From positions 1 through 61,091 of the forward strand of contig NZ_JAKVRD010000024.1 in the NCBI RefSeq assembly GCF_022814865.1: DNA of 61,091 bases, in the 5' to 3' direction. Numbering within the stretch: position 1 is the stretch's first letter; each line of letters opens with the position of its first letter. The notes beneath the pieces are model-generated. The model was not told where the DNA came from and did no database searches. It saw only the letters and a list, made by a program, of their open reading frames with translations. This document shows positions 42,360 to 51,150 of this stretch, piece after piece. This stretch comes from Shimia aestuarii. Its GTDB lineage: Bacteria; Pseudomonadota; Alphaproteobacteria; Rhodobacterales; Rhodobacteraceae. The position numbers were made by a program, and so were the translations under genes.

Positions 42360-43829
42360 CTAGCCCCCCATCCGGCTTTCGATCCGCTGCACAAGACCGG
42401 CCGGAACCCTCGGCTCCGCGAGCGCCGCCAAAAGCCGCTCTTTCATCTGCTTGGGCATCTTCGCATTGCCTTCGACAAAGGCGACAAGGCGTGCACGATC
42501 CGCATCGCTGAGATCGATCAGCTCTTGTGTTTCCGGTGCCGCAGCCTCGGTCTGCACGGCATCAAGGCTAAGCGGCTTGACCCGAATACCGGGGCCAAGC
42601 AACGGCGTCAGGCGCGCCACGACCTGCCGCCCGGCAAGGCCCTCTCCGGTGACAAGGATACGATCCCCCTGCCGCCGCAAGAGCGTCACCGGAAGCGCCT
42701 CGAGCCGTTCGCCCTCACCTACGACAAGAACCCGCCCCGTCGCATCAAGCGCGCTGGCCGACAATTCGACTGCACCCTCAAGCGGCGCTTCCTCGACACG
42801 CACGGTTACAAAGTCGCCGGGTCGCAAGCCGCCCGGCGCATTGAGCCGCGCAAAGATCTGACGCCCGGTCTGGCCGTCGCCCACAACCGCCCCCTCGCGC
42901 GAGATGACGCCATCGGCGACAAGATCGCCGCCCATCACATCAAGCCGCACGCTGACTTCCGCCGGTCGCAACACCCCCGCGTCGTCGATCAGGCGCGCAT
43001 ATTGCGGTGTCGAGACCCGGAACGCCACTTCGAGCGCATCCGCATCAATCAACGTCGCAAGCATCTCATTGGCGGACACAAGCCCGCCTTCCACCACATT
43101 CACATCCGCAAGCATCCCGGCAAAGTCGGCGCGGATTTCCGTATCCGCGAGGGTCCGCTCTGCCTCGGCCAAGGCAATCCGCGCGCGTTCGATCTGCGTC
43201 GTCGCCTGATCAATCCGCGCCTCGGCGCTGGCAATCGCCTGGCGCCGTGTGACAACGGCCTGCCGCGCCGAAGACAAGGCCAGTTCCGCCGTCTCGACAG
43301 CCGCCGCAGTACCGACATCGCGGTCCTGAAGATCGGTCTGACGTGCCAAGGCCTTCTGGCGCAGCGCTGCCTGATCTTCCGCCGCGGCCAATTCGTCTCG
43401 CGCAAGGGCCAAGGCCCGCTCCGCGTCGCGCTGTTCGGCCTCGGCATCAAGAAGGTCATTGCGCACCCGGTCGAGCGCATATTGCGGGCGAGTCGGGTCG
43501 ACCTGCACAAGGAATTCGCCCTCCTCGACCGCACCGCCTTCGACAAAACTCTCCGAAAGGTCGACGATGATCCCGCCGGTGCGCGCGCGCAATTCAAGGC
43601 TCCGGCGGCTCTGCACCTCACCGAACGCGATGAGATGCGGCGTGATCTGGCGCGGCACGGCTTCCTGAACCTGCACCGTCAGGATTCGCTCCCGCCCCTG
43701 CGGCGCGCGGCTATCCTTGGCCATGCTCTCGGAAATCGCGCCGACAAGGATCTGCACGGCAAAGATCAGAACCCCGGCGATCACGGCCGCAAGGAACACC
43801 CCGGTCAGGCTCTGTCTCAAAAATCGCAT
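42360..43829 (-). CDS. RND efflux periplasmic adaptor subunit
   Basis: 489 residues. N-terminal membrane anchor at about 11-33, then the split lipoyl domain (LELRARTGGIIVDLSESFVEGGAVEEGEFLVQVD-type), a long alpha-hairpin coiled coil at about 120-220 (DAEAEQRDAERALALARDEL), the returning lipoyl half (ADFAGMLADVNVVEGGLV) and beta-barrel domains. GAAAGGCGAGCG precedes the ATG. An unusual C-terminal extension after about residue 415 is helical (LSDADRARLVAFVEGN, KQMKERLLAAL). It forms an operon with the permease. Confidence 0.9.
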   Translation of the reverse strand: MRFLRQSLTGVFLAAVIAGVLIFAVQILVGAISESMAKDSRAPQGRERILTVQVQEAVPRQITPHLIAFGEVQSRRSLELRARTGGIIVDLSESFVEGGAVEEGEFLVQVDPTRPQYALDRVRNDLLDAEAEQRDAERALALARDELAAAEDQAALRQKALARQTDLQDRDVGTAAAVETAELALSSARQAVVTRRQAIASAEARIDQATTQIERARIALAEAERTLADTEIRADFAGMLADVNVVEGGLVSANEMLATLIDADALEVAFRVSTPQYARLIDDAGVLRPAEVSVRLDVMGGDLVADGVISREGAVVGDGQTGRQIFARLNAPGGLRPGDFVTVRVEEAPLEGAVELSASALDATGRVLVVGEGERLEALPVTLLRRQGDRILVTGEGLAGRQVVARLTPLLGPGIRVKPLSLDAVQTEAAAPETQELIDLSDADRARLVAFVEGNAKMPKQMKERLLAALAEPRVPAGLVQRIESRMGG

Positions 43830-43933
43830 CGCTCGCCTTTCCTAAGCTGGCTTGATCGCACCTATGTCGTCACATCACCGCAGCATGGCCTACCCCTTTA
43901 TATAGGGCATCCCGCATAATACGGCGCAGACAA

Positions 43934-44479
43934 TCATTTCCGTCGCAAATGTTCATCAAGACGCGGGAAAATCTCGACAAAGTTACAAGGCAGGTGCCGG
44001 TAATCGAGTTGATACTGCAAAATCTCGTCCCAAGCATCCTTGCAGGCCCCGGTCGATCCGGGCAAGGCAAAGAGATAGGTGCCATTCGCAACGCCGCCCG
44101 TCGCCCGGCTCTGAACCGCGCTGGTGCCGATCTTCTGCATCGACACCATTGTAAAGACCGTGCCAAAGGCCTCGATCTCCTTTTCATAGACATCGCGATG
44201 CGCCTCGACCGTGACATCGCGCCCCGTGAGCCCCGTGCCCCCTGTCGAGATGATAACGTCGATCTCCTTGTTGGCACACCAGTTGCGCAGCTGCGTCGCG
44301 ATCTCGTCGCGCTCGTCGCGGATGATCTTGCGATCGGCAAGGACATGCCCCGCCGCCTCGATCCGGCCCACCAACGTATCGCCGGACCGATCCTCGTCCA
44401 ACCCGCGCGTATCGCTAACGGTCAGAACGGCAATGCGCACAGGGATGAAGTCTTTGCTCTCGTCGAAACGCGGCATCAT
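43934..44479 (-). CDS. moaB: Molybdenum cofactor biosynthesis protein B
   Basis: MoaB/Mog-family protein, 181 residues, that adenylylates or otherwise prepares molybdopterin before metal insertion. Conserved segments are VRIAVLTVSDTRGLDEDRSG, ISTGGTGLTGRDVTVEA and FALPGSTGACKDAWDEIL. It is the last of four genes linked by 4-base overlaps (UDG, metallophosphoesterase, LysE, MoaB). It complements the fdhD-mobA-mobB-moeA cluster at 27.6-30.9 kb. A second ATG directly follows the first. Confidence 0.93.
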   Translation of the reverse strand: MMPRFDESKDFIPVRIAVLTVSDTRGLDEDRSGDTLVGRIEAAGHVLADRKIIRDERDEIATQLRNWCANKEIDVIISTGGTGLTGRDVTVEAHRDVYEKEIEAFGTVFTMVSMQKIGTSAVQSRATGGVANGTYLFALPGSTGACKDAWDEILQYQLDYRHLPCNFVEIFPRLDEHLRRK

Positions 44480-45093
44480 GTTTTCTCCAATAGGGCCAGT
44501 CTTAGGGCCAGACTCGTGAAAATTCCGGCAGAAATCCAGCCGAGGACGCGCCTTGGCCCCTCTGCCGCGACAAAACGCCGTCCGATCCCACCCGCAAAGA
44601 CCCCCGCCGCGCCGTTGACGACAAGCCCACCGAGGGCAAGCACAAGACCGAAGACAAGGAACTGCGGCAGAACTGGACGCGCGGGATCAACGAATTGCGG
44701 CACAAAGGCAAGCACGAAGAGGATCACCTTGGGATTGGTCAGGTTGACGATGAACCCCGCCCGAAGCGCGCGCCGCGCACTGGCCGGGCGAATCTCGATC
44801 GGCATAGCCCCGCCGCGCACCGATTGCACCGCAAGCCAAAGAAGATAGGCAACACCGACCCAGCGGATCAGGTGAAACAGGCCCGGATGCGCCGCAACCA
44901 ACGCCCCAAGGCCAAGCCCCGCCAGCGTCACATGCACGAATGCGCCCAGCGCGATGCCGATATCCGCCGCGAGTGCTGCCCGTGGCCCGGCCCGCAATCC
45001 CTGCCCGACGCAGAACATCATATCCGCCCCCGGCGTGAGATTCAGCGCCAGCGCCGCCGGCACAAAGGCAAGCAGAACCGGCCAGTCGATCAT
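44476..45093 (-). CDS. LysE/RhtB-family amino acid exporter
   Basis: 205 residues with five or six membrane helices. The family opening PVLLAFVPAALALNLTPGADMMFCVG contains the characteristic PGAD segment, and GFIVNLTNPKVILFVLAFVPQFV is the second signature. Start at 45093 overlaps the metallophosphoesterase stop, and the stop overlaps the moaB start, each by four bases. Substrate is probably an amino acid, not specified by sequence. Confidence 0.9.
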   Translation of the reverse strand: MIDWPVLLAFVPAALALNLTPGADMMFCVGQGLRAGPRAALAADIGIALGAFVHVTLAGLGLGALVAAHPGLFHLIRWVGVAYLLWLAVQSVRGGAMPIEIRPASARRALRAGFIVNLTNPKVILFVLAFVPQFVDPARPVLPQFLVFGLVLALGGLVVNGAAGVFAGGIGRRFVAAEGPRRVLGWISAGIFTSLALRLALLEKT

Positions 45094-45692
45094 TGCCGCG
45101 AAACCTCGAACCAAAGCCCTGCGGGGCCAAGGTTGACTGCGCGTGTCGCGCCGACCCTGCCCTCCTTGCCCTGCCCCTCATGCACATGCCCAAAGACGGC
45201 AAGCTGCGGCTGAAGCCGTTCAATCGCGGCAAGGATCGCGGTAGACCCAACCGATAACCCCCGGCTGGTGCGATCTGCGATGCCCTTGGGCGGCGAATGG
45301 GTCACGAGCAGGTCTACATCCTCACAGGCGGCAAGCATCTCTTCTGCCTGCGCCTCGCTCAGATCACAGGACCACGCCCCGAAAGGCGTCACCGGCACGC
45401 CATAGCCGAGCCCGAAAATCCGCACTCCGTCGATCTCGATCCCCTGCCCGTGCAACACGTGCCAGCTCTCTGGCGCGGCCGCGCGCAACTCGTCAACGCT
45501 CTCGCCATTGCCCGGCACCGCGACAACCGGCGCGGCGATCCCCTCAAGAAGCGCCATCGCCGCCGCAAGCCCCGTGCGCGCATGGGCGAAATCCCCGGCG
45601 GCAATGACAAGATCGGCCTCCCGGCTCTTCTCGACGATGCGGGCGGCATAGGCACGGGCAAGATGCAGGTCCGAAAAGGCCAAGACCTTCAT
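45090..45692 (-). CDS. Calcineurin-like metallophosphoesterase
   Basis: 200 residues. Motifs are FSDLHL (about 6-11), [13 protein letters not shown] in place of the usual [15 protein letters not shown] and FGHVHEGQG. The glycine-for-histidine change at the third motif is seen in a branch of small phosphoesterases that also use GNxE, so activity is still likely. Substrate unknown. The ATG at 45692 overlaps the uracil-DNA glycosylase stop by four bases. Confidence 0.86.
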   Translation of the reverse strand: MKVLAFSDLHLARAYAARIVEKSREADLVIAAGDFAHARTGLAAAMALLEGIAAPVVAVPGNGESVDELRAAAPESWHVLHGQGIEIDGVRIFGLGYGVPVTPFGAWSCDLSEAQAEEMLAACEDVDLLVTHSPPKGIADRTSRGLSVGSTAILAAIERLQPQLAVFGHVHEGQGKEGRVGATRAVNLGPAGLWFEVSRQ

Positions 45693-46480
45693 GCGAGATC
45701 TCGTAGCTTGGCCTGAAGGCTTAGAAGATCGGCCCAAGCCTCACGCTTGGCCGAGGGCTGACGCAAGAGATAGGCCGGGTGGAACATCGGCAGCACAGGC
45801 TTGCCGAACGCCTCCTGCCAATTGCCGCGCAGCCGGGTGATCCCCTTGCGCCCAAGCACTGCCTGACAGGCGATATTGCCCATGAGCACGATGACCTCTG
45901 GCGCGACGATCTCCACATGCCGCTCAAGAAACGGCTTGAGCATGGCGATTTCCTCGGCCTCCGGGTCGCGGTTCTGTGGCGGGCGCCACGGCAGGACATT
46001 GGTGATATAGATCGACTGCGCCGAAAGCGGCACTGTGCGGCCCATCTCGATCGCGCCGAACATCTTGTCGAGAAGATGCCCCGCACGGCCCACAAAGGGC
46101 TTGCCCTCGCGGTCTTCGTCCCGCCCCGGCGCTTCGCCGATGAGCATGACGCGCGCCGCCGGATTGCCGTCGGAAAAGACAAGATTCCGCGCGCCCTTCT
46201 TGAGGTTGCAATGATCGAACCGCCCCATCGCCGCGCGCAGATCGTCGAGCGTCTTGGCCCCGCCCGCCGCCTCGCGTGCGATGGCAACAGGATCGACCTT
46301 GGGGCGCGTGACAGGGGCCGGGGCCTCGGCCTGCACCTTCGGTTTCGGCGCGGCCTTCGGTGTCTCGTATCGGTTCACCGGCGCATCGAGACACGCCTCC
46401 GTCGCCCCAAGCTCGACCTGCCATTCAAGCAGGGCGCGGGCGGTGTGAAAGTCGAGAGAGTCAAGCGCGTGCGATTCCAT
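45689..46480 (-). CDS. Family-4-like uracil-DNA glycosylase lacking most Fe-S ligands
   Basis: 263 residues. A poorly conserved, proline/lysine-rich N-terminal ~75 residues precede the glycosylase domain. Motif A is [18 protein letters not shown] (114-131) and motif B is [11 protein letters not shown] (232-242). Family 4 enzymes bind a 4Fe-4S cluster through four cysteines. At the matching places this protein has Phe88, Cys91, Trp165 ([10 protein letters not shown]) and Leu181 ([10 protein letters not shown]). Only one cysteine remains, so the cluster is almost certainly absent. A family-4-related enzyme without the cluster has been described from Bradyrhizobium, as I recall, and this may belong to that group. 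First gene of the four-gene overlapping series. Confidence 0.88.
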   Translation of the reverse strand: MESHALDSLDFHTARALLEWQVELGATEACLDAPVNRYETPKAAPKPKVQAEAPAPVTRPKVDPVAIAREAAGGAKTLDDLRAAMGRFDHCNLKKGARNLVFSDGNPAARVMLIGEAPGRDEDREGKPFVGRAGHLLDKMFGAIEMGRTVPLSAQSIYITNVLPWRPPQNRDPEAEEIAMLKPFLERHVEIVAPEVIVLMGNIACQAVLGRKGITRLRGNWQEAFGKPVLPMFHPAYLLRQPSAKREAWADLLSLQAKLRDLA

Positions 46481-46566
46481 GTTGTTACCCTACCCTGTCG
46501 CGTGAACCGGGGGAAGTTGCCCCATGCCGCCCGCTGATTTGTCACAGCCGCACCCCCCAGCCGGGA

Positions 46567-46595
46567 TTGCCCCGACCCGGCGCTCTACCTATAAG
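46567..46595 (+). promoter_or_regulatory. Candidate sigma70-type promoter of the pyrB operon
   Basis: TTGCCC (46567-46572) and TATAAG (46590-46595) are separated by 17 bases and lie 30 bases before the pyrB ATG. The -10 matches five of six consensus bases. The leader would be about 25 bases, too short for a pyrimidine-sensing attenuator. A GGGGAAGTTGCCCC hairpin lies upstream, before the promoter. Confidence 0.5.
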
Positions 46596-46625
46596 CAGGA
46601 CACGCGGCGTCAAAAGGAGCGGGCC

Positions 46626-47582
46626 ATGAGCTTCCGGCAAAAACACCTTCTGGGGATCGAGCCACTTCACCCCGAGGAAATCACCGCCATCCTTGATCTT
46701 GCCGATCAATATGTCGATCTGAACCGGCGCGACATGAAACATGCCGACGCCCTCACCGGCCTGACGCAGATCAACATGTTCTTCGAGAACTCCACCCGCA
46801 CACAGGCGAGCTTTGAGCTCGCAGGCAAACGCCTCGGCGCGGACGTGATGAACATGGCGATGCAGGCCTCCTCGATCAAAAAGGGCGAGACCCTGATCGA
46901 CACGGCGATGACCCTCAACGCCATGCACCCCGATCTCCTCGTGGTGCGCCATCCCCATTCCGGCGCGGTCGATCTCCTGTCGCAAAAGGTCAACTGCGCG
47001 GTGCTGAACGCGGGCGACGGTCGCCACGAGCACCCGACACAGGCGCTTCTCGATGCGCTGACAATCCGCCGCGCCAAGGGCCGGTTGCATCGCCTCAATA
47101 TCGCGATCTGCGGCGACGTTGCCCATTCCCGCGTCGCGCGCTCGAACCTGATCCTGCTGGGCAAGATGGAAAACCGCATCCGCCTCGTCGGCCCACCGAC
47201 CCTCGTGCCGCCGCATCTCGCCGAGTTCGGGGCCGAGGTCTACGAAGACATGCGCGAGGGCCTGCGCGATGTGGACGTGGTGATGATGCTCCGGCTTCAG
47301 AAAGAGCGCATGGATGGTGGCTTTATCCCCTCGGAGCGCGAGTATTATCACCGCTACGGCCTCGATGCCGAGAAACTCTCCTACGCCAAGCCCGACGCCA
47401 TCGTCATGCACCCCGGCCCGATGAACCGCGGCGTCGAGATCGACGGAGAGATCGCCGACGACATCAACCGCTCGGTCATTCAGGAACAGGTCGAAATGGG
47501 CGTCGCCGTGCGCATGGCCGCCATGGACCTCCTCGCCCGCAACCTGCGCGCCGAGGCGGCAAACGCCCCTGTGGAGGCCTGA
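46626..47582 (+). CDS. pyrB: Aspartate carbamoyltransferase catalytic chain
   Basis: PyrB joins carbamoyl phosphate and aspartate in de novo pyrimidine synthesis. 318 residues. The carbamoyl-phosphate motif [13 protein letters not shown] is at about 55-67, then [23 protein letters not shown] and a C-terminal [18 protein letters not shown] precedes the ATG. No pyrI regulatory gene is present. The PyrC homologue later in the operon lacks catalytic residues, as in the PyrB/PyrC' complexes of pseudomonads, where the inactive PyrC' is structural. Confidence 0.96.
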   Translation: MSFRQKHLLGIEPLHPEEITAILDLADQYVDLNRRDMKHADALTGLTQINMFFENSTRTQASFELAGKRLGADVMNMAMQASSIKKGETLIDTAMTLNAMHPDLLVVRHPHSGAVDLLSQKVNCAVLNAGDGRHEHPTQALLDALTIRRAKGRLHRLNIAICGDVAHSRVARSNLILLGKMENRIRLVGPPTLVPPHLAEFGAEVYEDMREGLRDVDVVMMLRLQKERMDGGFIPSEREYYHRYGLDAEKLSYAKPDAIVMHPGPMNRGVEIDGEIADDINRSVIQEQVEMGVAVRMAAMDLLARNLRAEAANAPVEA

Positions 47583-47583
47583 T

Positions 47584-47685
47584 ATGGAAGACCCCAAAGA
47601 CCCCAAGATGAGCGGACGGGCGGCGATGCTGGCCCTGATCGTGATGTTCGCGATGGTCGGCCTGATCGTGTGGATCGGGGGATGA
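47584..47685 (+). CDS. 33-residue single-pass membrane peptide
   Basis: The frame MEDPKDPKMSGRAAMLALIV continues MFAMVGLIVWIGG and stops. Residues 13-32 form one hydrophobic helix after a short charged, proline-containing head. GGAGG lies six bases before the ATG, and the stop overlaps the next start as ATGA. The start is one base after the pyrB stop. Tight packing, a good ribosome-binding site and a clean membrane helix support a real small protein. I know no family name. Confidence 0.65.
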   Translation: MEDPKDPKMSGRAAMLALIVMFAMVGLIVWIGG

Positions 47686-48257
47686 CGCGGATGGAGGTGA
47701 AATCCGGGGAACACGGCCTGATCCGGCTGTTCTCGGTCGATCTTCCGCCCGAGCAACTCGCGGCCTTCAACAGCCGTAGTCTTGACGAAGACAACGACAA
47801 GAGCGGCTGGCCCCTTCGGGACGCGCTCGGCGCGGGCTATCTCGACGAGGATTTCATCGAATATTTCGACGTCGCCGACCTCGAGGAAATCGGCCTCACC
47901 GGTTACATGACCGAAGGCCTTGGCATTGCCGAAGCCGATGTCGCCGCCGATGCCGCGCGCCTGTCCAAGATCGAAGGCCACGTTCTCATCGTCCATTCCA
48001 ACGCCTTCGACGGCATCGCCCAGACCCTGACGCCCGCCGCGCCCCTGCGCTGGATCGGCACTTGGTCCGAGGACAAACCCCCGGTGCAGTACAAACCCCT
48101 GCCCAACCCCGACCCAGAAGCCCATCTGGAGCCGCGCGGCGAAACCCGCCCCGAGATGACGCCGCATACCCGCGTGCTCTTTGCGATCTTCGCCCTGCCG
48201 ATCCTGCTTCTCGGGCTCGGCGGCACGCTCTATGCGCTTTTCATCTACCTGAACTAG
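47682..48257 (+). CDS. Hypothetical tail-anchored protein
   Basis: 191 residues. A soluble N-terminal domain of about 165 residues (HGLIRLFSVDLPPEQLAAFN, DALGAGYLDEDFIEYFDVAD, GHVLIVHSNAF) precedes a single C-terminal membrane helix at about 168-190 ending in IYLN. The start overlaps the stop of the 33-residue peptide; an alternative ATG lies three codons on. The topology suggests a cytoplasmic domain tethered to the inner membrane. I recognise the gene only as a companion of pyrB in Rhodobacterales, without a function. Confidence 0.75.
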   Translation: MTRMEVKSGEHGLIRLFSVDLPPEQLAAFNSRSLDEDNDKSGWPLRDALGAGYLDEDFIEYFDVADLEEIGLTGYMTEGLGIAEADVAADAARLSKIEGHVLIVHSNAFDGIAQTLTPAAPLRWIGTWSEDKPPVQYKPLPNPDPEAHLEPRGETRPEMTPHTRVLFAIFALPILLLGLGGTLYALFIYLN

Positions 48258-48266
48258 GACCGTCCC

Positions 48267-48710
48267 ATGTCTGAACACCGCATGACCCCCAACAGCCCGC
48301 TCGCCGACGGCGAAGAGGTGCTGACCTCGTTCAGCGCCGACCGCGCAACCTACATCCGCACCAACACATGGATGGCCGCCATCGCCATGATCGCGGGCAT
48401 GGCCGTGCTCTGGTTCATGGGCAACGCCCATATCTGGACGGGGGCCGTGGGCGGGCTTCTCGCCGTCTCGGTGCGCGCGCTCTACCTGATGAGCGAAGAA
48501 CTCTCCGTGCGCTGGGATCTTACCAACCAGCGCCTTCTTGGCCCGATGGACCGCGCCATCCGCCTTGGCGAGATCAAAGAGCTGAACAAGCTCGGCTCGG
48601 TGGTGCAGGTGGTGACAAGCAGCGGCAACAAGTATCTCGTGAAATACCAAGGCGATCCTCAGGAGACGATCCGCAAGATCAACGCCGCCAAACTCGGGGG
48701 CGCCGTATGA
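48267..48710 (+). CDS. PH-like domain membrane protein 1
   Basis: 147 residues. Two membrane helices at about 35-52 and 56-76 split the protein, followed by a PH-like module: LSVRWDLTNQRLLGPMDRAI, LGEIKELNKLGSVVQVVTSS and NKYLVKYQGDPQETIRKI. The pattern of a T-NQR-type strand followed by a regulatory strand pair and a C-terminal helix is that of bacterial PH (bPH2/YdbT-like) domains. Such proteins are thought to bind membranes or lipids. Overlaps the next gene by four bases. Confidence 0.75.
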   Translation: MSEHRMTPNSPLADGEEVLTSFSADRATYIRTNTWMAAIAMIAGMAVLWFMGNAHIWTGAVGGLLAVSVRALYLMSEELSVRWDLTNQRLLGPMDRAIRLGEIKELNKLGSVVQVVTSSGNKYLVKYQGDPQETIRKINAAKLGGAV

Positions 48711-49255
48711 GCCACGACCCCTGGGCAGGTATCCTCGACGATGGCGAGACGATCCTCTGGCAAGGCCGCCCCGATGGCGCGCTGACCCTGAGCGTCGCCA
48801 GCGTGATGACCTCGCTCTTTGGTCTTGCCTTTGCCGGCTTCGCCCTGTTCTGGATGGTCATGGCCTCGCAGGCGGGGGGCTTCTTCTGGATGTTCGGCCT
48901 CTTGCATTTCTCGGTCGGTGTCGGCCTCGCTGCCGGGCCGCTCTTCTGGGACGCCTACCGCCGCCGCCACACGTGGTATACCCTCACGAACCAACGCGCT
49001 TTTATCGCCACCGACCTGCCGCTCAAGGGCAGATCCCTCGACAGTTACCCGATCACCAACGACACACCGCTGAGCCTTGTCGACGGTCCACCGACGACGA
49101 TTTATTTCGCCGCTGGACTGCGCCGGGGCTCCAATGGCAAGAAGCGCCATACCAAGATCGGTTTTGAACGCATCGCCGAGGGCCGCGAGGTCTTTCGCAT
49201 GATGCGCCAAATCCAATCCGACGACACGCCGCGCGGCAACCGCAAAGGACACTGA
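48707..49255 (+). CDS. PH-like domain membrane protein 2
   Basis: 182 residues. GETILWQGRPDG near the start and two membrane helices (about 30-52, 58-80) precede a PH-like region with TWYTLTNQRAFIATDLPLKG, TTIYFAAG and a final helix FERIAEGREVFRMMRQI. The T-LTNQR strand is shared with the preceding protein, so the two are distant paralogues with different lengths. The four-base overlaps and three-base gap to pyrC suggest coordinated expression with the pyrimidine genes. Function unknown. Confidence 0.75.
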   Translation: MSHDPWAGILDDGETILWQGRPDGALTLSVASVMTSLFGLAFAGFALFWMVMASQAGGFFWMFGLLHFSVGVGLAAGPLFWDAYRRRHTWYTLTNQRAFIATDLPLKGRSLDSYPITNDTPLSLVDGPPTTIYFAAGLRRGSNGKKRHTKIGFERIAEGREVFRMMRQIQSDDTPRGNRKGH

Positions 49256-49258
49256 CCC

Positions 49259-50539
49259 ATGACTTCCCTGCTCCTGACCAACGCCCGCCTGATTGATCCC
49301 GAACGCGATAGCGACACGCTCGGAAGCCTGCTGATCGTGGATGGCAAGATCGCCGCCCACGGTGCCGAGGTCGAGGTGCCCGAAGGGGCCGAGGTGATCG
49401 ATTGCGGCGGGCATTGCCTCGCGCCGGGCATCGTCGATATCGGCGTGAAAGTGTGCGAGCCGGGCGAGCGCCACAAGGAAAGCTACAAAACCGCAGGCCT
49501 TGCCGCCGCCGCCGGGGGCGTCACAACCATGGTGACCCGCCCCGACACTCTCCCCGCCATCGACACGCCCGAGGCGCTCGAATTCGTGGAACGCCGCGCA
49601 AACGAGGCCACGCCGGTCAATGTCCTGCCCATGGCTGCGCTGACCAAAGGCCGCGAAGGGCGCGAGATGACCGAGATCGGCTTTCTTCTGGATGCTGGCG
49701 CCGTCGCCTTTACCGACTGCGACCACGTGGTGACCGATACCAAGGTGCTGTCGCGCGCCATGACCTATGCCCGCGCCCTCGGTGCGCTGGTGATCTCGCA
49801 CCCGCAGGAACCCGGCCTCTCTGCGGGCGCCGCCGCCACCTCGAGCAAGGTCGCAACGCTGCGCGGCCTGCCCGCCGTGTCGCCGATGGCCGAACGCATG
49901 GGGCTCGACCGCGACATCGCCCTCGTCGAGATGACCGGCGTCAAATACCACGCCGACCAGATCACCGCCGCACGCGCCCTGCCCGCGCTCGAACGGGCCA
50001 AGAAGAACGGCCTCGACGTCACCGCAGGCACCTCGATCCATCACCTGACGCTCAACGATCTCGACGTGGCGGACTACCGCACTTTCTTCAAGATCAAGCC
50101 CCCACTGCGCAGCGAGGACGACCGCCTCGCCATCATCGGCGCGGTAAAATCCGGCCTGATCGACATCATTTCCTCCATGCACACACCGCAGGACGAAGAA
50201 AGCAAACGCCTCCCCTTTGAAGAGGCTGCTTCCGGCGCGGTGGCGCTCGAAACCCTGCTCCCTGCCGCGATGCAGCTCTACCACAACGGCTTTCTGACCC
50301 TGCCCGACCTGTTCCGCGCCATGGCCCTCAACCCGGCCAACCGCCTCGGCCTGCCTTCGGGCCGCCTTGATGCGGGCGCGCCCGCCGACCTCGTGCTCTT
50401 TGACCCGGATGCGCCATTCGTCCTCGACCGTTTCGCCCTGCGCTCGAAATCCAAGAACACCCCGTTTGACGGCGCGCGCATGCAAGGTAAGGTGCTCGCG
50501 ACCTACGTGGCCGGCGCGGCCGTATACCGGAGAGACTGA
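49259..50539 (+). CDS. Dihydroorotase-like protein lacking catalytic residues (PyrC'-type)
   Basis: 426 residues, clearly in the class-I dihydroorotase fold: AGGVTTMVTRPDTLPAID, FKIKPPLRSEDDR, PFEEAASGAVALET and LNPANRLGLPSGRLDAG. The metal-binding HxH after the first strand is replaced by G62-V-K64 (VDIGVKVCEPGE). The catalytic Asp of the DHAPH motif is Met307 (ISSMHTPQDEE). The protein should not hydrolyse dihydroorotate. In Pseudomonas an inactive PyrC' binds PyrB and is needed for its assembly; the shared operon suggests the same here. An active PyrC must be encoded elsewhere. Confidence 0.88.
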   Translation: MTSLLLTNARLIDPERDSDTLGSLLIVDGKIAAHGAEVEVPEGAEVIDCGGHCLAPGIVDIGVKVCEPGERHKESYKTAGLAAAAGGVTTMVTRPDTLPAIDTPEALEFVERRANEATPVNVLPMAALTKGREGREMTEIGFLLDAGAVAFTDCDHVVTDTKVLSRAMTYARALGALVISHPQEPGLSAGAAATSSKVATLRGLPAVSPMAERMGLDRDIALVEMTGVKYHADQITAARALPALERAKKNGLDVTAGTSIHHLTLNDLDVADYRTFFKIKPPLRSEDDRLAIIGAVKSGLIDIISSMHTPQDEESKRLPFEEAASGAVALETLLPAAMQLYHNGFLTLPDLFRAMALNPANRLGLPSGRLDAGAPADLVLFDPDAPFVLDRFALRSKSKNTPFDGARMQGKVLATYVAGAAVYRRD

Positions 50540-51147
50540 TGCCCGAGATCGCCCATACCCTTCCCGCCCTGCTCGCATGGGCGCTGTTCGGCTATCTCCT
50601 CGGCGCGGTGCCGTTCGGCATGCTCATCACCAAGGTTTTCGGCCTCGGCAACCTGCGCGAGATCGGCTCGGGCAATATCGGGGCGACCAATGTCCTGCGC
50701 ACCGGGTCCAAACCGGCGGCCGTGGCAACGCTTCTGCTCGATGGTGGCAAGGGGGCGGTCGCCGTCCTGATCGCGCGCCATTTCGCAGGCGAAGACGCGG
50801 CCCAGATCGCCGGCCTTCTCGCCTTTGTCGGCCATTGCTATCCCGTCTGGCTCCGTTTTCGGGGCGGCAAGGGCGTGGCGACCTTCCTCGGCCTGCTGCT
50901 GGCGCTGGCATGGCCTGTTGGGATTGCCGCCTGCCTGACTTGGCTCGTCATCGGCGTCATCACCCGCATCTCCTCCTTTGCCGCGCTCGTCGCCGCTGCG
51001 GCCTCGTCCTTCTGGGTGCTGCTGCTCGGCCACCCGTCGATCTTCTTCCTTTCGGTCGCCACGACGTTGCTCGTGTTCTGGCGCCACCGCGACAACATCA
51101 GCCGCCTGCGCGCCGGGACCGAGCCCAAGTTCGGCACCAAATCCTGA
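50539..51147 (+). CDS. plsY: Glycerol-3-phosphate acyltransferase PlsY
   Basis: PlsY transfers acyl groups from acyl phosphate to glycerol-3-phosphate, the first step of phospholipid synthesis in the inner membrane. 202 residues with about five membrane helices. Conserved loops are GSGNIGATNVLRTGSK, LLDGGKGAVAVL, GHCYPVWLRFRGGKGVAT and the C-terminal FWRHRDNISRL. Its ATG shares one base with the pyrC-like stop (TGATG). The next gene follows after three bases. Confidence 0.95.
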   Translation: MPEIAHTLPALLAWALFGYLLGAVPFGMLITKVFGLGNLREIGSGNIGATNVLRTGSKPAAVATLLLDGGKGAVAVLIARHFAGEDAAQIAGLLAFVGHCYPVWLRFRGGKGVATFLGLLLALAWPVGIAACLTWLVIGVITRISSFAALVAAAASSFWVLLLGHPSIFFLSVATTLLVFWRHRDNISRLRAGTEPKFGTKS

Positions 51148-51150
51148 TCC

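Noticed and set aside
46481..46625. Pyrimidine-responsive attenuator or riboswitch before pyrB
   Set aside because: The candidate promoter leaves a leader of only about 25 bases. The GGGGAAGTTGCCCC hairpin lies upstream of it and has no T-run.
46542..50578. Two antisense frames of 702 and 639 codons under the pyrB-pyrC operon
   Set aside because: They mirror well-supported coding genes with recognised motifs and ribosome-binding sites; no motif or start signal supports the antisense products.
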